Positions 1-9,922 of a stretch of DNA of 64,000 nt are shown piece after piece. Within the stretch, counting starts at the first letter, position 1. Each line of letters begins with the position of its first letter. This stretch comes from Comamonas sp. Y33R10-2. GTDB lineage: Bacteria; Pseudomonadota; Gammaproteobacteria; Burkholderiales; Burkholderiaceae_C. Made by a program: the position numbers and the translations under genes. The notes under the pieces are model-generated. The model saw only the letters and a program-made list of their open reading frames with translations. It did not search any database and was not told the origin of the DNA. The stretch lies in contig NZ_CP079925.1 of assembly GCF_019355935.1 (NCBI RefSeq), positions 2,480,001-2,544,000 on the forward strand. Reading direction: 5' to 3'.

Positions 1-1
1 C

Positions 2-676
2 ATGGCTGCGCTGATGAAGCAACGCATCATCCACGTGTTCACCCATGACTCCATCGGTCTGGGCGAAGACGGCCCTACCCACCAGTCCATCGAGCACGCA
101 GCCAGCCTGCGCCTGATCCCTGGTCTGGACGTGTGGCGCCCCGCTGACACCACCGAAACTGCCGTGGCTTGGACTGTGGCCCTGAGCCAGAAGAACAAGC
201 CCACAGCCCTGCTGCTGAGCCGCCAAAACCTGGCCTACGCACCCAAGAGCGAAGACGCACTGGACAACATCGCTTGCGGTGCCTACGTGCTGTCTGAGCC
301 CAAGGACATTGGCTTTAAGAAGAAGGCCCAGGCCGTCATCATCGCCACCGGCTCTGAAGTGCAACTGGCTTTGGCCGCGCAAAAGCTGCTGGCCGAACGC
401 AAGATCGCCGTGCGCGTGGTCTCCATGCCAAGCACGACAACGTTCGACAAGCAAGACGTGAAGTACAAGAAGTCTGTGCTGCCCGCCGGCCTGCCCCGCA
501 TCGCCGTCGAAATGGGCGTGACCGACTTCTGGTGGAAGTACGGCTGCGCTGCGGTGGTCGGTATCGACACCTACGGCGAATCCGCTCCTGCACCCGTGCT
601 GTTCGAGCACTTCGGCTTCACACCTAAGAACGTGGCTGATACCGTGCAGGTCGCTCTGCAAAACGCTGCCAAGTAA
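2..676 (+). CDS. tkt: Transketolase, C-terminal part (5' end outside window)
   Basis: Thiamine-diphosphate enzyme of the pentose phosphate and Calvin pathways that moves two-carbon ketol units between sugar phosphates. Only about 224 C-terminal residues are present; the frame is open to the window edge, so the apparent first Met is probably internal. The motif EDGPTHQSIEH near residues 23-33 is the transketolase signature of the pyrimidine-binding domain, and the rest matches the C-terminal transketolase fold. A strong hairpin plus T-run follows the stop. It lies directly upstream of gapA in the same direction, a glycolytic/pentose cluster common in Burkholderiales. Confidence 0.95.
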   Translation: MAALMKQRIIHVFTHDSIGLGEDGPTHQSIEHAASLRLIPGLDVWRPADTTETAVAWTVALSQKNKPTALLLSRQNLAYAPKSEDALDNIACGAYVLSEPKDIGFKKKAQAVIIATGSEVQLALAAQKLLAERKIAVRVVSMPSTTTFDKQDVKYKKSVLPAGLPRIAVEMGVTDFWWKYGCAAVVGIDTYGESAPAPVLFEHFGFTPKNVADTVQVALQNAAK

Positions 677-678
677 GC

Positions 679-704
679 AAAAAGAGGCCTCGTGCCTCTT
701 TTTT
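679..704 (+). terminator. Rho-independent terminator after tkt
   Basis: AAAAAGAGGC (679-688) pairs with GCCTCTTTTT (694-703) around a five-base loop, and the stem itself ends in a T-run. It begins three bases after the tkt stop codon and separates tkt from gap. Confidence 0.9.
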
Positions 705-712
705 CTGGCTGA

Positions 713-1822
<1,110 letters not shown>

Positions 1823-1851
1823 TCTTCACCGATTACAAGCCAAACATGCCT

Positions 1852-1884
1852 CTAGTCCTTATTCGATAAGGACTAGCAGCTATC
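1852..1884 (+). repeat. Interspersed repeat: palindrome plus GCAGCTATC
   Basis: A perfect inverted repeat CTAGTCCTTA (1852-1861)/TAAGGACTAG (1867-1876) with a five-base loop is followed by CAGCTATCAAAA. The GGACTAGCAGCTATC string recurs near 52438-52452 and in a variant form near 20573-20587, so this is one copy of a short intergenic repeat family in this genome. Confidence 0.6.
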
Positions 1885-1920
1885 AAAAAAGCCAGTATGG
1901 GACGCCATGCTGGCTTTTTT
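1885..1920 (+). terminator. Terminator after gap
   Basis: AAAAAAGCCAG-T-ATGG pairs with CCAT-G-CTGGCTTTTTT around GACG, giving a long stem with one mismatch and a T6 tail. Its presence argues against the 1897 start for the next gene, which would lie inside it. Confidence 0.9.
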
Positions 1921-2001
1921 GTGGCCTGCGCCCATGGCATTTTCAGGACGGTGCGCTACAGTCAGCGCCAGTCCATCGCGTGCTCGAAATTTCATCCCCC
2001 C

Positions 2002-3504
2002 ATGTTTCTTGCCATTCCTCTTGAGAACAAGCCCTCATGGCACTCCCCGCCGTGGATGACGGTGCTCATCATCGTTATCAACTGCATCATCTTCTGGGGT
2101 TGGCAGGCCCCGGAGGAAAAAGTGGTGCAAAGCGCTGGACAGCGCTACGCGCAGACGGCCCTGCCCGCCCTGGAGCTGCCAGCCTTTCTGAGCTATCTCC
2201 AGGAGCAAACCGCGCAGCCCAAGACCCGTTTCGAGCGCGAGACTGTGAAAGCCGCAGAGAGCTTGTACCAGCACAAGGCCTATGCCCAGCTCTATGCGCT
2301 GATGTGGCAGGAAAAGAAGTTCCGCCAGCGCCTGCTGGATGAGCAAGTCATCACGGCAAAAAATGCACGCTACGCACAGTGGCGTGAGGCGAGAAGCCTC
2401 TTTACCCCCACAGAACCCGGTATCGGTTTTACCGAGCGCTGGTCCATAAATTACGACAGCGGCGCCGGCTGGCAGCCGCTGCAAGCTTTTACGTCCATCT
2501 TTTTGCATGGCAGCGTCGGCCATCTGCTGGGCAATATGGTGTTTCTGTTCCTGTTCGGCTTCACGTTGGAGCTGGCGCTGGGCTCCTTCACCTACCTCGC
2601 TTTTTATGTGATCGGCGGTGCGGGGGCCTCGCTGTTTGCGCTGCTGTTTTATGCAGGCATGGGTGGTTATGGCCTGGGTGCATCGGGGGCGATCTCGGCG
2701 CTCATGGCCATGTATGCAGTGATGTACCGCATGCGGCGCATCCGCTTTTTCTACATGCTGCTGTTCTACTTCAACTACGCCACCTGGCCTGCACTGGTCA
2801 TGCTGCCCGTATGGATGGGGGTGGAATTGCTGCAACATCTGGTCGGAGGCAAACAGGTGGCCTATATGGCGCACTTTGGCGGGCTGCTGACCGGCGCTTT
2901 GCTGATGTGGATATACATGCGCCTGCAGACCGTGGAAGCCCCTATCAACCCCGCAGACCAAGCCTTAACAGACGCCAAGCCACTGGCCGATGCCGTAGCC
3001 CTCGCCCAGCGCTATACCGATGCCCTGGAGTTTGGTCGTGCAACCCCAGCCTGGCGTGATGCCGCACGGTTGGCACCCACGGACCCAGCCATTCTGAAAG
3101 CCTGGTTTGAGAGCTCACGCCACCACCCTGGCAGCGAAGACTTTCATGCCGCAGCGCGGCGCATTTTCAAACTCCCGGCATTGACCGAGGCCGAGCGTCA
3201 GCTGCAACTGAGCAGCTACCTGACCTACCGCCAGCGGGCCAAACCCGGCATGCGCATGAGCACGGACACCATGCATGGGCTGGTGCGCAGCTTTGTCCGG
3301 ATAGGCGCACTGCCAGAGGCCGAAAAGCTCTGCCAGACGCTGAGCAAGGAAGCGGACCACCCGCAATGGCAAAGCACGCTGCTACAACTGGTCAACGGCA
3401 TGAAGCAAAGCGGCCGTTTGCAGGAGACCAAAGCCTGGTTACCGGCCCTGCAGCAGGCAGCGCCACAGGAGCCCCTCACTCTGTGGCTGGCCCAGCAAGC
3501 CTGA
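2002..3504 (+). CDS. Rhomboid-family intramembrane serine protease with C-terminal helical-repeat region
   Basis: Predicted polytopic inner-membrane protease of about 500 residues. The rhomboid core shows HGSVGHLLGNM in the second core helix, GLGASGAIS with nucleophile Ser228, and MAHFGGL with partner His291; both members of the Ser-His dyad are present. An early membrane segment lies around residues 18-33, and roughly 130 charged residues separate it from the core. After residue about 310 the protein is soluble and rich in Ala/Leu helix pairs resembling tetratricopeptide repeats. Start 2002 is chosen because 1897 falls in the gap terminator. It ends 6 bases before a convergent membrane/helical-repeat gene. 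The substrate is unknown. Confidence 0.88.
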   Translation: MFLAIPLENKPSWHSPPWMTVLIIVINCIIFWGWQAPEEKVVQSAGQRYAQTALPALELPAFLSYLQEQTAQPKTRFERETVKAAESLYQHKAYAQLYALMWQEKKFRQRLLDEQVITAKNARYAQWREARSLFTPTEPGIGFTERWSINYDSGAGWQPLQAFTSIFLHGSVGHLLGNMVFLFLFGFTLELALGSFTYLAFYVIGGAGASLFALLFYAGMGGYGLGASGAISALMAMYAVMYRMRRIRFFYMLLFYFNYATWPALVMLPVWMGVELLQHLVGGKQVAYMAHFGGLLTGALLMWIYMRLQTVEAPINPADQALTDAKPLADAVALAQRYTDALEFGRATPAWRDAARLAPTDPAILKAWFESSRHHPGSEDFHAAARRIFKLPALTEAERQLQLSSYLTYRQRAKPGMRMSTDTMHGLVRSFVRIGALPEAEKLCQTLSKEADHPQWQSTLLQLVNGMKQSGRLQETKAWLPALQQAAPQEPLTLWLAQQA

Positions 3505-3510
3505 AGGCAC

Positions 3511-4833
3511 TCAATCAGGCTTGCTGCTGAGTTTTTCCAGTTCACCGCGCAGCACCCACTCCACTTCTTTGGTGCTGGCATGGTCGGGAAACAGCTGCTT
3601 CATGCGCATATAGACGTGAACGCCCTGCATGGGCTGGTCCAGCCCCTGCTTGTACGCACGCACAACCAACTCCAGCATGGACGGAATCAGCGCACTGCCT
3701 GCAAAGCGGTTTTCAAAGCCCTTGGCCAGCATCAGCACGTATTTGGGCTTGCCAGCACGCCAGGCCTGTTGGGCCAGGTCATAGCTGGCCTGGGCGGAGG
3801 CAAGCAAGAAATCCGGCTGGCGCTTGACGCAGCTAACCCAGGCTTCCAGTGCCTCACTGGTACGCTGCTGGGCCATCAGCATGGGGATGAAGCGCTGTCC
3901 CAAGTCCGCTAGCGAATCTGCCTGTTCAGTCAACTTAAGCACGCGGAAATAGCGGCGGTGATCGGGCAGGCTTTCGTAATCCCCCCGCTGCCATTCACGG
4001 GCCTGATGGACAGCCTCGTCCATCTTGTTGTCCTGTACCAGTCGCGCGACCACCGCATCACGGTGCTTGGCTTCAGCCTCCTTCGGGTCAATCTGAATGG
4101 AGGCCACGCCTTCCGGCGCTTGCACGGGGTCAATATCCAGCGCAGCATGGTGCTGGTACATGACATAGCCAATCATGGCTGCCATAACCCAGGTGAAGTA
4201 AATCATCACAAAGCTCATCAAAGGCAGCACCAGCGCAGGCTTGGCGATCTTGAGCAACGCCACCATGACCATGGGTGAGCCCTGCTGCAGCAGGAACAGG
4301 AAAAAGCACAGCAGCAGATAGGACTTGCCAATCCCGAAAATGGTGGCCAGCAGTTCAAACGGGTTGATGGCGGAACTGAGTCGGTTGGTATTGATCAGCA
4401 CCATCCAGGTGGCGGGAATGAGAAACGCCACCACCAGATTGGCAATAATGCCCAGCGTCATGCTGCGACTGGCCAGAAAACCCACGAACAGTCCAAAGAC
4501 AAACAGCACGCCGAAAAACTTCCAGGGCAGCCATTTCCATTCTTCCTCCATAAGGCTGGAGCGGAAATCAGCGCTATTGGTCAGTCCGCGCGACGCCAGT
4601 GCAGACACCTTGAAGGCATAGCGGCTGACGGCCAGCATCAAGCCCAAACCCACCGCACAAATTCCGATGACACCAAACATCAGGCCATAACTGCATACAG
4701 ACAGCAGTAAGGCGTAGAGCAGCGGCTCCATTTGTAGCGGAAACAGAAAAAAACTATTGAGCTTTTGCCAGAACGGCGGAATTTTCCACTCCGAAGCCAC
4801 CTCTGAATGGCGGTCTGTGCTGATTGAATTCAA
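3511..4833 (-). CDS. Membrane protein with C-terminal TPR-like region, function unknown
   Basis: Unrecognised 440-residue protein. The N-terminal half has about five or six hydrophobic segments (roughly residues 37-70, 103-150, 166-188 and 195-225), ending with a histidine pair in MYQHHAALDIDP. From about residue 240 the protein is soluble, charged and built of helix pairs (AEAKHRDAVVARL, SLADLGQRFIPMLMAQQ, SEALEAWVSCVKRQ) reminiscent of tetratricopeptide repeats. It is tail-to-tail with the rhomboid protease, which also combines membrane helices with a C-terminal helical-repeat region. A structural or scaffold role at the membrane is only an inference. Confidence 0.8.
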   Translation of the reverse strand: MNSISTDRHSEVASEWKIPPFWQKLNSFFLFPLQMEPLLYALLLSVCSYGLMFGVIGICAVGLGLMLAVSRYAFKVSALASRGLTNSADFRSSLMEEEWKWLPWKFFGVLFVFGLFVGFLASRSMTLGIIANLVVAFLIPATWMVLINTNRLSSAINPFELLATIFGIGKSYLLLCFFLFLLQQGSPMVMVALLKIAKPALVLPLMSFVMIYFTWVMAAMIGYVMYQHHAALDIDPVQAPEGVASIQIDPKEAEAKHRDAVVARLVQDNKMDEAVHQAREWQRGDYESLPDHRRYFRVLKLTEQADSLADLGQRFIPMLMAQQRTSEALEAWVSCVKRQPDFLLASAQASYDLAQQAWRAGKPKYVLMLAKGFENRFAGSALIPSMLELVVRAYKQGLDQPMQGVHVYMRMKQLFPDHASTKEVEWVLRGELEKLSSKPD

Positions 4834-5034
4834 GGCCCTGTCTCCCGGTATTTTTTGATGGATGCCTTACCGTGCAAAGTCAATTTGCATGGCTGTTTTG
4901 CTATTTTGAATGCGGATGGGCCATGTCCATGCATCAAAACCCGATAGATTCCATCCAATACCCATACCGGATGTTTTTCTAAGACAGCCCATACCGTCAC
5001 TTTCAAGTACGCTGCGCATCAGGAGATAACACCC

Positions 5035-5460
5035 ATGATTCACAGCGCTCACGCCCAAAGCGGCAGCATCCCTTACCGCGTCTCGTTGACCGATGCTCAA
5101 GGCCACACCTGGTATGCCGATGAGCCCGTCGCCCTCGGCGGCACAGACGCAGGCCCCAACCCCTTGCAATTGGCACTTTCCGCTCTGGGTGCCTGCACGG
5201 CCATCACGCTGCAGATGTATGCCGGGCGTAAACAGTGGCCGCTGACGCAGATCAACGTGAACCTGCAACTCAACCCCGAAGGCAAGCCTGCCGACGGTAA
5301 CCAAATTACCCGCAGCATCACGCTACACGGCAATTTGGACGACGAGCAGCGCCAGCGCCTGCTGCAAATTGCCACCTCATGCCCCGTGCACAAGTTGCTG
5401 GAAGGTAAGGTCTCCATCCCTACCGCGCTGACGGACGCCACACACGCTACAGGTGCATAA
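5035..5460 (+). CDS. OsmC/Ohr-family protein
   Basis: A 141-residue cytosolic protein of the OsmC superfamily, whose members reduce organic hydroperoxides with two reactive cysteines. Cys54 (LGACTAITL) and Cys116 ([10 protein letters not shown]) lie at the family positions, and [18 protein letters not shown] before Cys54 is typical. It belongs to the YhfA/OsmC-like branch rather than clearly to Ohr, so peroxide reduction is probable but not proven. The start is supported by AGGAG at 5021-5025. Confidence 0.9.
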   Translation: MIHSAHAQSGSIPYRVSLTDAQGHTWYADEPVALGGTDAGPNPLQLALSALGACTAITLQMYAGRKQWPLTQINVNLQLNPEGKPADGNQITRSITLHGNLDDEQRQRLLQIATSCPVHKLLEGKVSIPTALTDATHATGA

Positions 5461-5487
5461 AAAAAGCCCTGCAATCACTTGCAGGGC
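5458..5487 (-). terminator. Terminator for the small minus-strand gene at 5514
   Basis: GCCCTGCAA (5466-5474) and TTGCAGGGC (5479-5487) form a 9-bp stem. The T-run lies on the minus-strand side (AAAAAAA at 5459-5465 read as T7), so it mainly serves the leftward gene; it may also act weakly on the rightward OsmC transcript. Confidence 0.8.
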
Positions 5488-5513
5488 CTTGGCAACGAAT
5501 GGGCGAGCCGTGA

Positions 5514-5795
5514 TTACACGGTCACTTGCAGCGCGCCCACTTCCACATAGTGCTCAAACTCTCGTTTAGCGAGGTACACGATTTCAGGCTGTTGGTCCTC
5601 GGGATCTACCCAAGACAGTACATAGCTGGCAATCGCGGTATCGACTTTCATCTCAATACCTTGGGGGATCAGCTCAGTTGCGCCATCTCCCACCCGGTGC
5701 TCAACCTTGCCCGTCACACGCGCCGCAAAGTGGGCTGGATACTGCTGAGCTTCAATCGCAGAGATTTGATTGCCCGGGGTCTGTTGTTCGCTCAT
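5514..5795 (-). CDS. Small conserved-looking protein, function unknown
   Basis: A 93-residue soluble, acidic protein that I do not recognise. It has no cysteines, signal peptide or membrane segment. The start is supported by AGGAGG ahead of ATG (plus-strand positions about 5805-5810), and a strong terminator follows the stop, both signs of a real gene. The central stretch is predicted mixed alpha/beta. It is convergent with the OsmC-like gene and divergent from a pirin gene. Confidence 0.75.
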   Translation of the reverse strand: MSEQQTPGNQISAIEAQQYPAHFAARVTGKVEHRVGDGATELIPQGIEMKVDTAIASYVLSWVDPEDQQPEIVYLAKREFEHYVEVGALQVTV

Positions 5796-5881
5796 GGTCT
5801 ATTCCTCCTGCCGTTGATAGGTCACTGCGCGCAGATGGCGCCACATGAAGGCCACTGCTAGCGGCCTACGCCTTCAAAGTA

Positions 5882-5903
5882 ATCGACTCGAGCTGGAGTC
5901 GAT
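5882..5903. promoter_or_regulatory. Inverted repeat in the pirin upstream region
   Basis: ATCGACTC (5882-5889) and GAGTCGAT (5896-5903) form a perfect 8-bp inverted repeat with a 6-bp spacer, between two divergent genes. It could be an operator or a hairpin; no regulator can be assigned. Confidence 0.3.
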
Positions 5904-6029
5904 GTCAGCCGATGGGCTGAAGGTCCGCAGTGTGGTAACTGCGTAGAAGGCGTTGGTGCATTTTGCCGCCAGATTGCACTGCAATCGCGTTTGTATGAAA
6001 CTCGAAACCCTTTGCCGTCAGGATCTGTC

Positions 6030-6962
6030 ATGAGTGAATCAAAGAACTTACAACGCCTCCCCACCCGTATTGCCGATGTTGGCGGCATCCCCATCCACCG
6101 CGCCATTCCCCAAGCTGCTCTGCGCAAGGTGGGCGCATGGTGTTTTCTTGATCATGCAGGCCCAGCCACTCCTCCCCCACCGGGCATGCAAGTCGGCCCG
6201 CACCCCCATATCGGTTTGCAAACTTTTACATGGATGATTGAGGGTGAAGTGCTGCACCGCGATAGCTTGGGCACCGAAAAAATCATCCGCCACGGTCAGG
6301 TCAACCTGATGACGGCTGGCTACGGCATCGCTCACTCAGAGGAAAGCCAGACCTTGGGAGTCCATGCAGCCCAGTTGTGGATTGCCCTGCCTGACAGCCA
6401 CCGCAATATTCCTCCTCGCTTTCAACATTACCCCGACCTGCCCAAAACGCAGATTGGCGACTTTGCCGTGACGGTGCTGGCTGGCGAAGCGCTAGGCCTG
6501 ACCGCCCCCGCCGAAGTGCACACCCCATTGATGGGCGTCGATTTGCTGGCGTCTGACTCTGCCAGCCCCGCTCGCGCGGTGATGCCGCTGCGCGCTGATT
6601 TTGAACATGCGGTGATGAGCATGTCCGGCGAAGTGCGGGTCGAAGGCGAGCTCCTGCCTTCAGAAGATGTGATTTACCTGCCCGTCGGCACGACCGAGGT
6701 GAACTTGGAGTGCTCGCCCGGCAGCCGCCTCATCATCATCGGCGGCGAGCCTATGGATGAAGCCATCTTGCTGTGGTGGAACTTTGTGGCCCGCACGACC
6801 GAAGAAATGCAGCAAGCCCAAAAGCAGTGGGAGGCCGAAGCCGCCAGCACCGAAGACACAATCAACGGCCAGCCTCGCCGTTTTGGCAAGCCTGTGGCCT
6901 CTGTCCTGAGATCTTTGCACTCGCCCTCACTTGAAGGCGTGAGCCTGCGCGCTTCGAAGTAA
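6030..6962 (+). CDS. Pirin-family protein
   Basis: A bicupin of 310 residues. The pirin metal site is intact: His58 and His60 in GPHPHIGLQTF, His102 and Glu104 in GIAHSEE. Bacterial pirins are cytosolic iron proteins, some with quercetinase activity and others acting as redox-linked regulators of partner proteins; the sequence does not say which. Start 6030 gives the typical N-terminus and has CAGGA seven bases upstream; 5991 is an alternative. A perfect 14-bp terminator follows. It is the first of three pirin paralogues in this window. Confidence 0.9.
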   Translation: MSESKNLQRLPTRIADVGGIPIHRAIPQAALRKVGAWCFLDHAGPATPPPPGMQVGPHPHIGLQTFTWMIEGEVLHRDSLGTEKIIRHGQVNLMTAGYGIAHSEESQTLGVHAAQLWIALPDSHRNIPPRFQHYPDLPKTQIGDFAVTVLAGEALGLTAPAEVHTPLMGVDLLASDSASPARAVMPLRADFEHAVMSMSGEVRVEGELLPSEDVIYLPVGTTEVNLECSPGSRLIIIGGEPMDEAILLWWNFVARTTEEMQQAQKQWEAEAASTEDTINGQPRRFGKPVASVLRSLHSPSLEGVSLRASK

Positions 6963-7007
6963 AGCGGCACTAGCGGGCAACAAGCTCAGCCCAATCATTC
7001 GCCAAAC

Positions 7008-7041
7008 AAAAGGGCATGTTCTTAATGAACATGCCCTTTTC
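7008..7041. terminator. Strong bidirectional terminator
   Basis: AAAAGGGCATGTTC (7008-7021) pairs perfectly with GAACATGCCCTTTT (7027-7040) around TTAAT. It lies between the end of the pirin gene and the end of the convergent HPF-domain gene and has T-rich tails in both directions. Confidence 0.9.
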
Positions 7042-7043
7042 AA

Positions 7044-7092
7044 TTAGCTATTTTTTTGGTAGCTAAAAGTCCTTTAAATTAAAAGACTACAG
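7044..7092 (+). repeat. Copy of the AGCTA interspersed repeat
   Basis: TTAGCTA (7044-7050) and TAGCTAA (7060-7066) form a hairpin over a T-rich loop, followed by AAAAGTCCTTTAAATTAAAAGACTACAGCC-type sequence. It resembles the other TAGCTATC/GGACTA intergenic copies in the window. Confidence 0.45.
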
Positions 7093-7109
7093 CCAAAAAA
7101 CATTCAAAT

Positions 7110-7487
7110 TTATGCCAATTCTGTCTTTTCGTCGCTGAGGTCATCCACACCGCGCACGCTTTCACGCAGGTTCTTTTCCTTGACCTTGTGCAGATCTGCC
7201 TCCACCGCTCGCTTTAGCTTTTCAATGGCGGCGCTGAAAGCATCTTTCATCTTTTCAGCTTCAGCATTTACCGCAATGGGCGGGCGACCTGTGGCCCGGG
7301 TTTCAAGCACGCAGCGCTTGCCGGGGCCACCTGTGGCTTTAATAGCATCAACGCCCGTGAGGAAAACCTCCACACGCACCACATACTCTTTCAGGCGGGC
7401 CAGTTTGGTGTTGATTTCCTCTTGAACCCATTGAGCCAGAGACTCTCCACCTTGAATGGAATCGTCGGCATGAACCTGTACTTGCAT
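7110..7487 (-). CDS. HPF/RaiA-domain ribosome-associated protein (second copy)
   Basis: A 125-residue protein starting MQVQVHADD, with the beta-alpha-beta-beta-beta-alpha pattern of ribosome hibernation factors: VRVEVFLTGV, CVLETRATGRPPIAV, then a long Lys/Glu-rich helix (AEKMKDAFSAAIEKLKRAVEADL). The family binds the 30S decoding centre in stationary phase. Start 7487 is fixed by AGGAGGA (7493-7499 complement); the upstream extension is unconserved. It is distinct from the canonical hpf at 12949-13296 and may have a specialised role. Convergent with the pirin gene. Confidence 0.8.
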   Translation of the reverse strand: MQVQVHADDSIQGGESLAQWVQEEINTKLARLKEYVVRVEVFLTGVDAIKATGGPGKRCVLETRATGRPPIAVNAEAEKMKDAFSAAIEKLKRAVEADLHKVKEKNLRESVRGVDDLSDEKTELA

Positions 7488-7766
7488 GCAAATCCTCCTA
7501 GTCACCAAATGCCGCAACCATTGCGGCGAAATATGTTGGGGGCGCCCTAAAGGCAAGCAAAACTATCCTAACGCCAGAACCTTGTTCTGCCCATCAGGGC
7601 TTGTTACGCCAGCGACGGTCAGGGGCTTATTCATTGTGATCGCAGGCCAAGGCAAGATTGAAAGAGATAGCAACAAAGGCAGAGCCCATGAGCACTTGCC
7701 TTGCGCCAGAGCAAGAATTAAGGGGCTGCAGCTTGCAAAAAGTAAAGGTTTTTACAGGCCTGGTCG

Positions 7767-8210
7767 TCAGTTACTGCCAGCCTTTGACTGGGGATCCGTC
7801 ACAAAGCCGATACGCGACAGCCCTGCCGCATGGGCCCACCCCATCAGTTGCACCACGCGGCCATAAGGCACGCTGGTATCGGCGCGCAACTGCACCTCTG
7901 CTTGCGGATTGCTCTGCGCCAGTTGCTTCAACTGCTGCTGCACCGCAGCATCATCCACTGCGGCGCCTTGGATCCAGATTTCACCTTGTGGGCTGACTTC
8001 AATCATCATCGCGTCGCCCTTGCCCGCAGGAACCTGCTGCTGGGCTGCCTGCGCCTTGGGCAGTTGCACGCGCAAGCTGGCGGCCAGCATGGGGGCGGCC
8101 AGAATAAAGATCACCACCAACACCAGCATCACATCGACCAACGGCGTGACGTTGATAGCGCTGATGGGACTGTCCGCACCTTGGCGCGCACTCATACGAC
8201 CGAATGCCAT
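7767..8210 (-). CDS. exbD: ExbD/TolR-family biopolymer transport protein
   Basis: A 147-residue inner-membrane protein with one N-terminal transmembrane helix (VDVMLVLVVIFILAAPMLA, about residues 25-43) carrying the family proton-relay Asp at its start, and a periplasmic C-terminal domain. With ExbB it forms the proton-driven motor energising outer-membrane transport through TonB, or Tol-type envelope maintenance. It follows exbB with an 11-base gap, so the two are one operon. No tonB or receptor gene lies adjacent, so the partner is elsewhere. Confidence 0.9.
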   Translation of the reverse strand: MAFGRMSARQGADSPISAINVTPLVDVMLVLVVIFILAAPMLAASLRVQLPKAQAAQQQVPAGKGDAMMIEVSPQGEIWIQGAAVDDAAVQQQLKQLAQSNPQAEVQLRADTSVPYGRVVQLMGWAHAAGLSRIGFVTDPQSKAGSN

Positions 8211-8221
8211 GGCGCTACCCT

Positions 8222-8896
8222 TTACAAAGAACGTTGCGGAGCATCCGCCCCAAACTGGGCATGCAGATCATGAGCAAAGCCTTCAAGCAAGGCCTCTAAC
8301 TGACTCGCTGAGCGCCCCAGCAGGTTGTAGGCCAGCACAGCGGGCAAAGCCACAGCCAAGCCTGCTGCAGTCATCACCAGCGCCTCACCCACCGGGCCGG
8401 CTAGCTGGGCAATATCCACCTGGCCGCTGCCAGCCAAAGTCCCCAGCGCATGGTGAATGCCCCAGACCGTGCCCAGCAGCCCCACGAAAGGGGCCGTCGC
8501 ACCTATGGTTGCAAGCAAGGTCTGCCCCCATTGCAGTTGGCTCGCAGCGCTGCCCAGTCTGGCACGCAGACTGCGCATCAGCCGCTGACCTTGCGCAGCA
8601 CGCTGGGCCAAAGAGCCATCACGGCTTGAGTCTGCAACCTGCGCCACCGCATCAGCCATTGGCTGTACCAGCCCTTGGCTGTCAATTTTTTGGACTGCAG
8701 CTTGCGCCTGTGTCAGATCAGGCATTTGCCAGAATGCATCTACCGCTTTGGGCAGGTTGCGGCGCGCAGCCGCCATAAACCACAGCTTGTAGAGGATGAC
8801 CACCCAGCTGAGCACGGACATCAACAGCATCACCGCGACGGTGCCCCAAGTGACTGCATCGCCTTCGGCCAGCCATTGCCACATTCCTGTTGTCAT
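8222..8896 (-). CDS. exbB: ExbB/TolQ/MotA-family proton channel
   Basis: A 224-residue inner-membrane protein with three hydrophobic segments: about residues 17-38 (TVAVMLLMSVLSWVVILYKLW), 125-150 (TLLATIGATAPFVGLLGTVW) and 170-195 (GEALVMTAAGLAVALPAVLAY). The GATAPFVGLLGTVWGI and GEALVMTAAGLAVALPA motifs are family hallmarks. It pairs with the downstream exbD and forms the ExbB pentamer around ExbD. A dapB terminator (8915-8943) separates it from dapB. Confidence 0.92.
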   Translation of the reverse strand: MTTGMWQWLAEGDAVTWGTVAVMLLMSVLSWVVILYKLWFMAAARRNLPKAVDAFWQMPDLTQAQAAVQKIDSQGLVQPMADAVAQVADSSRDGSLAQRAAQGQRLMRSLRARLGSAASQLQWGQTLLATIGATAPFVGLLGTVWGIHHALGTLAGSGQVDIAQLAGPVGEALVMTAAGLAVALPAVLAYNLLGRSASQLEALLEGFAHDLHAQFGADAPQRSL

Positions 8897-8914
8897 CAGT
8901 CACCTCGCTCCCGA

Positions 8915-8943
8915 AAACAAAAAAGGGCCATCATGGCCCTTTG
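8915..8943 (-). terminator. Terminator after dapB
   Basis: Read leftward, AAAGGGCC and GGCCCTTT enclose ATGAT, followed by TTTTTTGTTTTC. It lies 13 bases beyond the dapB stop and 19 bases before the exbB start. Confidence 0.85.
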
Positions 8944-8955
8944 CAGTCCGCGCGA

Positions 8956-9789
8956 TTAGCGCAGTTTCAGCACATCGTACATATCGTACTGGCCGGACTT
9001 CTTATCGGCCAAATAGGCCACGGCGCGCAAGCTGCCATTAGCGTAGCCCGCGCGGCTGCTGGACTTGTGCGAGATTTCAATGCGCTCGCCAATGCCGGCA
9101 AACAGCACAGTATGGTCGCCCACAATATCGCCGCCGCGCACGGTGGCAAAGCCGATGCTGTCGGCCTTGCGCTCACCGGTGTGGCCATAGCGTTCGTACA
9201 CAGCACGGTCAGCCAGATTAGTGCCTTGGGCTTCAGCAATCACCTCACCCATCTTCAGCGCCGTGCCCGAGGGAGCATCGACCTTGTGCTTGTGGTGAGC
9301 TTCGACGATTTCGATGTCGTAGCCACCTTCCTTGAGCGCCTTGGCAGCCATTTCCAACAGCTTGAAGGTCACATTTACACCAGCACTCATATTGGCCGAC
9401 AAGACGATAGCGGTCTTCTTCGCAAACTCGGCAATTTGCAGCTTTTGCTCGTCAGAAAAACCGGTCGTGCCAATCACCACGCCCACGCCTAAATCAGCCG
9501 CCACAGCCAAATGCTCCATCGTGCCTTCAGGACGCGTGAAGTCGATCAAGCAATCCGCCTTCGCCAGCGCAGCGCGCACGTCGCTTTCGATCTTCAAGTC
9601 GCTGGGCTTGCCCAGAAAAGCGCAAGGATCATTGCCGATGGAGGGGCTCTCAGCGCGGTCCAGCGCAGCAGCCAGCACGCAGTCGCTACTGTTCAGAATG
9701 GCTTCAATCAGCATCTGGCCCATGCGGCCAGATGCGCCCGCCACGGCAACGCGCTGACGGGTGGAGATGTTGGAGGTGGCTGCAGTCAT
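8956..9789 (-). CDS. dapB: 4-hydroxy-tetrahydrodipicolinate reductase
   Basis: Second committed step of lysine and diaminopimelate biosynthesis, reducing the DapA product with NAD(P)H in the cytosol. The 277-residue protein has the Rossmann start [11 protein letters not shown] (residues 16-26) and the signature [20 protein letters not shown] containing the catalytic His and Lys. Length is normal. It is followed by exbB-exbD on the same strand but separated by a terminator. Confidence 0.97.
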   Translation of the reverse strand: MTAATSNISTRQRVAVAGASGRMGQMLIEAILNSSDCVLAAALDRAESPSIGNDPCAFLGKPSDLKIESDVRAALAKADCLIDFTRPEGTMEHLAVAADLGVGVVIGTTGFSDEQKLQIAEFAKKTAIVLSANMSAGVNVTFKLLEMAAKALKEGGYDIEIVEAHHKHKVDAPSGTALKMGEVIAEAQGTNLADRAVYERYGHTGERKADSIGFATVRGGDIVGDHTVLFAGIGERIEISHKSSSRAGYANGSLRAVAYLADKKSGQYDMYDVLKLR

Positions 9790-9922
9790 GACGCTTTAAC
9801 TCTGTCAAATAAACAGACGGCAGGGTTTAAATCCATGCCGCCATAAAAAAGAGAGCATCCGCCGCTTGATCCAAGCGGGGATCAGTATGTTTTAGTACTT
9901 AAACGCTCAGGCGCTCAAGCGC

